A DNA stretch of 64,000 nt from Asterias amurensis (Eukaryota > Echinodermata > Asteroidea > Forcipulatida > Asteriidae), in NCBI RefSeq assembly GCF_032118995.1, contig NC_092649.1:26223927-26287926 (forward strand). The letters run 5' to 3'. The notes beneath the pieces were generated by a model that had not been told where the DNA came from, ran no database searches, and saw only the letters and a list, made by a program, of their open reading frames with translations. The stretch's first letter is position 1. The number at the start of each line of letters is the position of its first letter. Position numbers and translations under genes: made by a program. Of the stretch, positions 58,801 through 64,000 are shown in pieces.

Positions 58801-61345
58801 TAAAAAGAAATTCCAGCGACGAGAATTGTTTCACAAAACACAATTTCAACAGTCACAATTTTTTTCTCCCCAAGTACATTTTTATGGCCGTTTTTTATTA
58901 GAGTAATAATACTGAAAGTATACAATGACTTTATTGCACTGTAACGCTAACAGAGAAGCCATAAATTAGTCACAATTTACTGATTTATATTTTAAGACAA
59001 AATTGCCTTTTAAATCCCATTGTACAGTCCTTGGCTGCCTTCCAAAATCAATCAACTGTGAAGTCATACAATGCAGAGGCAATTCCGTCACCTTGTCTGC
59101 TGTATGTTTCATTTGAGTGGAGCATCTAAATAATTCATTCCAATCGATTAAAAGTCTGTCCCTAGTTGTGAAGGCTACACGTTAAGACGTCAAGGAAACG
59201 CTGAGCAATTACCAAAGAGACGAAGAGCACAATTGAATAAATTATGTCTGGTTCTCAATGATTTTATTGAACAGTTCTTGCTTAATTGTCTCTTCATCTA
59301 TGATTAATGTGGCCATGGAGTACAGCTTAGCTAGGTACATCTGCGTGGGCAATTAACTTGGTGGTCGTTTAAACCAAGTTTTATGTTGTGTCAGACAATT
59401 TCTGGTGCAATAAGGTTAAAGCCCTAAACAATAGTCTGTGCAAATCTTGCGCATTATATTAAGGTAATTTATGACTACAATAAAACAAGTGATCTGAATG
59501 TTGGAGGTGAAGTTACACCATGATGAAACTGAGCTGAATTTTGACAAATCAAAAAAGAAACTCAGAGAATAAGAATCTGTGTCAGGGTTTCAAAACAAGA
59601 AAGGGAATTACCCAATTTACCGTTCATGCATTGTTAAATGGTCACACAAAAATTATCGGAGTGACTGGCAAAAGGATATCTGACAAAAAAAAAGGACCTT
59701 AGTTTTAATTTTTGTTCAATGCTTATTGCAAGCAATTTATTTGTATTAGTTGGAGCCTAGATATAGAAATGTAATACACAAATTTATGATCTTGGGGAAT
59801 TTTGTTTCAACATAATTTTTTGTAAGAAGATTCGTTCTCCTCGAAAAATCTAGTCTTCGTTTGAGATGTTCTTTGCTAAGCAAAAATCGAGTGAGACACC
59901 AGTCACACATATATAGACTTGATGCAACTTTGACTGGAATTTTTAAACCATTTTCTGTTTTAAAGCTAAACTTTTCTGTGCTTAGCAAATTTGTGTACTA
60001 CATACAGGCTTATAATGAAATTGGGCACTGAAGTAGCACCATGACATCTGTAGAAAGTGAGTTCCACTCAGATGTTTTTCTTGGCAGGACTTAGCCCTTT
60101 TTTTAATGGTTAACAACAAAGGAAATTGAAGATGATTTTCTAGTTGAGATTTTACCACCTTTCTTTAGAATCAACTGCGCAATATGTCAACAATACACCA
60201 ATAATCCCAATATACAATTGTTTGATTATTGATGAATTAGTGACGCAATGGGTGTGTTAGTGAGAGTATTCACAGGTATAAGGTCAAAGATGTTTTTTTT
60301 GTTGATGTAGGTCCTAATCGTAATTTATCTGTTAGGCAAAATAATCCAAAAAGATGGCAATTAAAGTCACACAAATACAGTAATTATGTTATTAATAGAT
60401 ATTGTTTCATATCAAATGAAAAAGTGGTGGCGTGCCACGGAAAGTTTTCCATAACAGCAAACACTGTCACGGTATTTTCACAAGAATGTCAAATCCTCAA
60501 TCTACATTTCCAGTGAGGTTACAGTGTCAGTGGGAACTAACCGCATCTCCCGCCCCTTATTTTGCAAACCGACACAAACTCTCATCTCAGACATCTGAGG
60601 AAATATTTTTTTATGAAAAACTATCCCAACAATATTGGAGTTAATAACGGAACAAACCTCATTCATATAGTTCTTGGTTGGAGTAGGCCTACCCTATATT
60701 ATTTCTTCTACAACAAGTACGTACAATACAATACAATTCTTCTTTTTCGATTAGTTAGATAAGACAAGAGTGCACATGCAATGCATGACATGTCTGATTG
60801 GGTATTCGTCTGATTAGCATGAGCATGATGAGTAGATTTAATACGTACTGTGATAAGTGTCAAAATCCAAAACAAAGAAAACAAACGAGTTCTCAACATA
60901 CCATTTTTCGTTGTTTTTCCAAGTGCTGCTCCTGTCTAGCCATAAACGTTGTCCCAAGCGTCTCGGCAATCTTGAGACTCGCCGAACTCATCTGCGGTTT
61001 GAAGGTGCACTCATCTTGGTTGTGCTGCTGTACCGCAGCCAGCCGCGTTGCCCTGGCCCGTTGCAGCAGCCCCGATCTCGACTGCCTCCCCTGGGCTAGA
61101 CTCAAAGATGTCGTGTTCAGTTTAGGGGCGTAGGCAAGATCGGTTTCGATGGAGAAACGATGAGGAATGGCCAGGTCGTTTGTCGAGCTGGAGGTGGTGG
61201 ACACGCCATTATTCAGACCCTCACTCGACGGCGATGGTACGAAGGCGGTCGTCAAGTTATCAACCTCGCCGTGCATGGGCGGCGCAAGTTTCTTCACCAA
61301 AGAACTTTGGCTGATGATCCCTGTCGATAAATCCAACTGAAGCAT
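43869..61345 (-). CDS. TTLL3: Tubulin glycylase, TTLL3/TTLL8 type, 15 coding exons, 1169 aa
   Basis: Exons: 61345-60902, 55824-55726, 55057-54844, 53522-53415, 52460-52267, 50983-50818, 50002-49908, 49567-49439, 48909-48795, 48353-47975, 47482-47334, 46942-46702, 46060-45838, 45358-45146, 44609-43869. Phases agree at every junction (3510 nt). The N-terminal 350 residues are low-complexity and probably disordered. The TTL/ATP-grasp region (about 354-925) starts with [14 protein letters not shown], followed by an Asp-rich stretch. It then carries [39 protein letters not shown] (739-753), and [20 protein letters not shown] with E874 and N876 as expected metal/ATP ligands. This motif set matches TTLL3/TTLL8 monoglycylases, which put the first glycine on tubulin glutamates in cilia and flagella. 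A basic tail of about 245 aa follows. The exon 10 acceptor (48353) was chosen by frame: the nearby alternative gives an immediate stop. Exon 13 uses a gtgtgg donor. TTLL3 versus TTLL8 cannot be decided. An upstream non-coding exon is possible. Confidence 0.93.
46375..46680. repeat. ATATCAGTG tandem array in TTLL3 intron
   Basis: Degenerate repeats of GATATATCAGTG(A/G)TATATCAGTG with longer units containing TACATGTCTGTAGTATGTCA. It lies 22 bp from exon 12 (46702). Confidence 0.85.
47085..47275 (-). repeat. S2 SINE fragment
   Basis: AATAATAATAACC tail, TATAACGCGCC, AGGATACAAAGCGCC, GGTTTACAAGGTGATGTGGC and AGGAACACCGGGGC. The head is missing. Confidence 0.6.
47550..47722. mobile_element. Inverted-repeat element (AAAGCCCGGTTC ends)
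   Basis: Left AAAGCCCGGTTCCTACTTCC, right GGAAGTATGAACCGGGCTTT. The inner pair GCGAATGCGAA / TTCGAATCGCATTCGC is also inverted. Stem about 37 bp. Confidence 0.7.
49142..49410 (-). mobile_element. Family-A MITE (reverse, truncated) next to TTLL3 exon 8
   Basis: Begins TTAAAGACACTGGATACTAT and runs into GATTTCGAGACCTCAAAATT and CTTTCTCGAAAACTACGTCA, then breaks off about 29 bp before the exon 8 donor (49439). Confidence 0.8.
51413..51792 (+). mobile_element. Family-A MITE (full length)
   Basis: TTAAAGGCAGTGGACACTAT and AGTGTCCACTGCCTTTAA ends. The following 51800-51880 repeats AGCTCCATGA/AGCTAGCTC motifs. Confidence 0.88.
52677..52845 (+). repeat. Family-B interspersed repeat
   Basis: GGCAATTGCCTCAAGCCCCC, AAAATACTCCAGTAGAAAT, CCTTGGTGCCCTTGCCCTTT. 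Confidence 0.72.
52978..53110. mobile_element. Inverted-repeat element
   Basis: Arms GTTAAAATTATAGACC...GGTGATGTCAAAACCATG and CATGGTTTTGACATCA...GGCCTATAATTTTAAC. Tracts containing GACTATGCCCC follow to about 53330. Confidence 0.6.
53836..54420. mobile_element. Two adjacent family-A MITEs in opposite orientation
   Basis: 53836-54187 is a forward copy (TTAAAGGCAGTGGACACTAT ... AGTGTCCAGTGTCGTTAA). Starting in the same TTAA, 54187-54420 is a diverged reversed copy (GGTAATCGTCAAAGGCTAG, GTTTTCAGATGCATAGGC). A left-end fragment also lies at 53598-53640. Confidence 0.75.
54487..54745 (-). mobile_element. LINE-like 3' end fragment
   Basis: The same segment as 17580-17765, longer, with a TTTATTTATTTATTTATTTCC tail at its left end. 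Confidence 0.55.
55118..55515 (+). repeat. tRNA-derived SINE, family S2 (forward, near complete)
   Basis: The head GTGTCGTGGCCGAGCGGTTT has a Leu/Ser-tRNA-like A box, then GGGTTCGAATCCCC (B box), TTGTGTCCTTAAGCAAAACA, GGTGTTCCTGGCTGTGGCTG and an end GTGCGCTAAATAAGACTTTG. The best reference copy in the window. Confidence 0.85.
56106..56925. mobile_element. Three-level nested insertion (family C, middle element, family-D foldback)
   Basis: Outer: family-C ends TCGATTTCACCAAACTCTTC and GCGTTTCGTGAAATCGA. Middle: from about 56160 to 56868, bounded by inverted TCCCAGGTCGAAATTCCAGT and ACTGAAATTTTGACCTGGGA, rich in AACCAGTT/AACTGGTT words. Inner: foldback 56289-56678 inserted at TTTAA. Confidence 0.75.
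56289..56678. mobile_element. Foldback MITE, family D
   Basis: Close relative of 5102-5492 in the opposite arm order: TTAAAGGAACACGTTGCCTT to its inverse, TTAA at both ends, symmetry centre near GTCAAAATTTTGACC (56477-56493). Confidence 0.88.
57028..57172. mobile_element. Short foldback element
   Basis: CCACTTGGAATGTCAGC...CATGTCTGTTACTGCTGACA pairs with TGTCAGCAGTAACAGACATG...GCTGACATTCCGAAGTGG. The loop is near GGTTACGGGAGATAGACAAA. Stem about 65 bp. Confidence 0.75.
57935..58242 (-). repeat. Family-B repeat followed by family-C repeat
   Basis: 57935-58110 is a reversed family-B copy (GGGCACCAAGGCAATTTCTA, GGCAATCGCCTTC). 58138-58242 is a short family-C copy (GATTTCACAAAGAGTTAGGA ... TTGTGAAATCGACCCCAGG). 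Confidence 0.68.
58243..60901. other. TTLL3 intron 1, AT-rich, no recognised element
   Basis: About 2.6 kb without a clear repeat, ORF or motif. No coding exon with TTLL homology was seen. Confidence 0.4.
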
Positions 61346-62404
61346 TCCCGTTTACCCCCTTTTTAAGGGGTACTTCCCTGGCCCAAGAAATCTCACAAGA
61401 ACTTTTATGTTTTCCTGCCTTCTACATCATTATAATTTAATTAATTTACAGTGCGGTGCTAGTTCACTTATAATGGTTTATTTGTGATTACAATTAGCAA
61501 CAATGAGCGAACATACCTTCAGCGCTAGCCAATCCCCATGTTGTTTATCTCCATGGACGCACGCTATTTCAATGTCATGTAAATAACCTATATCCAATTT
61601 CACTGGCAACCGTTGGCGTCCGTATCCTCTGAACAGCATACCCCGGGTACCAGCTATGTTACCAGCGTAGCAAGAGGGCGCTATTTCAATTTTGTGGTCA
61701 CCCATTATTTGCATACAACAGTCTATTGTGATGGGATTAGATTATTGGTCAAACATTACGAGGATCATCCCGGCTTGCCACAACAGTGGATTGAGTAGCA
61801 GGTCGGATCAGAGGTCGGCTCATGAAGCAAAATTGTTTATTGCTCCATGGTCAGATCAACTTTTGTGCTAAATATTATGATACAACCAAAAATTCATCTA
61901 CTTTTTAAAACTTTGTTTTTATCCCACGCAGAGAGTGCCCGAGCCGAATACACAACTCAACAAAATATTGTAGGGGTCTATAAGAGCTAATAAAGATCAA
62001 TACATTATAATCCTCGTAAATGTTCAAGCTTCAAATCTACTGGTTCTGTGAGTAGTAAAAATAACCTCGATTTTCGGTGAAAAAAGGTAAGGTAAGGTAA
62101 GGTTCATTTTATTTGCAACCACATACGGTTGGATTCATTATATAAAAAAAATACTAAAACTTACAAAATACATCACAAAAACTTTAAGGTCTCCTTAGAG
62201 AATTGTTTTTCACCAGTAGACTAACAAAAAAGCCTTAATGTTCTTTCCAAAGGGGGTACGTTCGGAAATCACTCCTAATTGATGACAATTATGTTACTTT
62301 GGTTGGAAGTACAGCATTTTTCAATAGTGTAAAGCATTCCTAGGCCTAATGTGTTCAAGGCAAAATAATCACACAAGTTTGAATCTGAGAAACGTTACTG
62401 TATG
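61346..62404. other. Region upstream of TTLL3, presumed promoter and 5' UTR
   Basis: A minus-strand open frame (61714-61478) runs through a plausible donor (CTGAAG then gtatgt, about 61516), so a 5' exon ending there is possible. Its peptide has no recognised similarity, so it is left as putative 5' UTR. GGTAAGGTAAGGTAAGG lies at 62087-62103. Nothing else was found. Confidence 0.35.
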
Positions 62405-62797
62405 ATACGTTTAAAGGCAGTGGACACTATTGGTAATTACTCAAAATAATTATTCGCATAAAACCTTTCTTGGTGACAAGTAATGGGGAGAGGTTGGTGG
62501 TATAAAACATTGTGAGAAACGGCTCCCTCTGAAGTGCCATAGTTTTGGAGAAAGAAGTAATTTTCCACGAATTTGATTTCGAGAGGTCTTGAACTTGAGG
62601 TCTTGAAATCAACCATCTAAACGCACACAACTTCGTGTGACAAGGGTGTTTTCTTCTTTCATTATTATCTCGCAACTTTGATGACCGATTGAGCTCAAAT
62701 TTTCACAGGTTTGTTATTTTATGCAAAATGTTGAGATACACCAACTGTTGAGGCTAGTCTTTGACAGAATACCAATAGTGTCCACTGCCTTTAACAG
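62405..62797 (+). mobile_element. Family-A MITE (full length)
   Basis: TTTAAAGGCAGTGGACACTA and GTGTCCACTGCCTTTAA ends, with the full body including GAGCTCAAATTTTCACAGG. Confidence 0.9.
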
Positions 62798-64000
62798 GTT
62801 TGTATTCCAATTGAGGACTTTCGGCGAGATTTCAAAAATCGCTACCACCTTTTGAAATGAAGTTTTCACAGGTTTATAAAGTATGATTATCTACAAAGGA
62901 TAGGCTACTTTGCCTTTAATGAAAATTGAATAATAATTGCTCTGAAAAAAAGCATTTTGTGTGATTTGGTTGGGCCTTGCTATTGAAATAACGATTCTGA
63001 ACTGGAAACAAATCAATCCAATCCAAACTCAGTCCAATAGGAAACTCATTTTGGTTTATACATTGGTGTGAATTTTATTTGGGGATTAAAATATTTAGTC
63101 CATAGGAAATTCGAATCCCGCTCTAGTCAATGCCATCTTCAACCCAAAGTGATTTAATATTCACCGTGAGTCAGTTTCCCTGCTTCGCAAACTTTGGTGT
63201 GATCCCTGGCGACATAACACGGTAGTTAACGGTTGTACGGCTTATCCTGACTGCCACCCTCGAACAAAGACATTGACAACAATAGGAGCGCGCCGGCACG
63301 TTGATCAGTAGGTCGTTAGTTCAAATCCCGCCCCAGCCAAGTTGTCTTTGTTCAACAAACGGACAATTCGGTTGGTTTGTTCAGTGGGTTTTTTCCCCGA
63401 TTTAAAATCGTTTTTTTTTTTTCCAGTGAACAACACATACGTGACATTCCAGTATTGACATCTCCTCAAAGGTATGTTTCTATTACATAATGAATTACAA
63501 AGAGCAACAGGCCGAGGGGAGGGGGGGGGGTGGGGGAATGTGGGCGGGGGGGGTAGTAAATTTCATACATGAGCTGCTCAGCGCATCTCTGCAGGTTGTA
63601 GTCAGTTAACAAGTGGAGGTGTACCAAACAGGGTGTGTCTAGATGCTCGTGGCAAAATACAAAATTGAGATATTCTGTTTGAACGAATGCAACTAGGAAA
63701 CTTGTGGTGAGTTTACACAGGTTTTTGTAATCTCTTCAAATGATTGCCAACTTCACATTTCTTCGTATTTTTTTTTGTTTGTCGTGAAAATCAAAACACA
63801 CTGACTCAAAACCGAATCGTGGAAGTAAACGTCTTTTCTCTTTTAGCAGTATCCAAAACTGAAAACAAAGGTATTTATTTCAGCTATGCATGGTGTGGAT
63901 AAACAGAAAAGTGCCGGTGTGGTCTCGATGTTTTGAACATTATACTCTGCTCGTGTCAAAAAGAGATTTACACATCGTTCGTACCCGCAAGCTTTATAGT
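62798..64000. other. Intergenic tail of window with S3 SINE and G-rich tract
   Basis: 63170-63350 is an S3 SINE (GTGTGATCCCTGGCGACATA, GTTAGTTCAAATCCCGCCCC). 63505-63555 is a G-rich tract with G-runs of 4-9, possibly able to form a quadruplex. No gene is recognised. Confidence 0.5.

Noticed and set aside
61478..61714. Minus-strand ORF as a coding first exon of TTLL3
   Set aside because: It reads through a plausible donor, but no convincing acceptor in frame precedes the 61345 ATG and the peptide is unlike TTLL proteins; kept only as a possible 5' UTR exon.

Overview
This is a eukaryotic, intron-rich window carrying four complete protein-coding genes in a background dense with short non-autonomous transposons, tRNA-derived SINEs and minisatellites. 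Exons have canonical GT/AG borders, introns are 0.4 to 5 kb, and all four genes belong to animal families: TPRKB, ALG10, a copine of the CPNE5/8/9 group, and a TTLL3/8-type tubulin glycylase. The protein sequences look like a deuterostome invertebrate. The repeat landscape, with many copies of a 350-390 bp TTAA-flanked MITE plus tRNA SINEs, suggests an echinoderm, perhaps a sea star. That taxon is inference and cannot be settled from the window alone.

Layout. 684-4363 (-): TPRKB, 4 exons, 180 aa. 4364-4532: a compact divergent promoter. 4533-7607 (+): ALG10, 3 exons, 464 aa. 7608-14431: intergenic, dominated by a 2 kb higher-order minisatellite and a TIR element. 14432-35371 (-): the copine, 17 exons, 555 aa, with introns full of MITEs, SINEs, LINE tails and satellites. 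35372-43868: intergenic, with one orphan coding-like exon (38533-38963, -). 43869-61345 (-): the TTLL3-like glycylase, 15 coding exons, 1169 aa. 61346-64000: no gene, only repeats. Reading frame is continuous across every annotated splice junction of the four genes; I checked phases and summed exon lengths.

The genes do not form a pathway: TPRKB serves tRNA t6A modification, ALG10 completes the N-glycan precursor in the ER, the copine is a calcium-dependent membrane-binding protein, and TTLL3 glycylates axonemal tubulin. The order may still matter. From memory, human ALG10B and CPNE8 are neighbours on 12q12 in the same convergent orientation, and CPNE9 and TTLL3 lie close together on 3p25. 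An ALG10 - CPNE5/8/9 - TTLL3/8 array here would therefore look like the pre-duplication ancestral arrangement.

I found no new enzymatic or defence system. The most informative unusual structures are the microsynteny, a family of CAGGG...TCGAA TIR elements with exact 5-bp target duplications (four copies, two of them nested in other repeats), several long foldback elements, a trimeric tRNA-head SINE, and the orphan exon.
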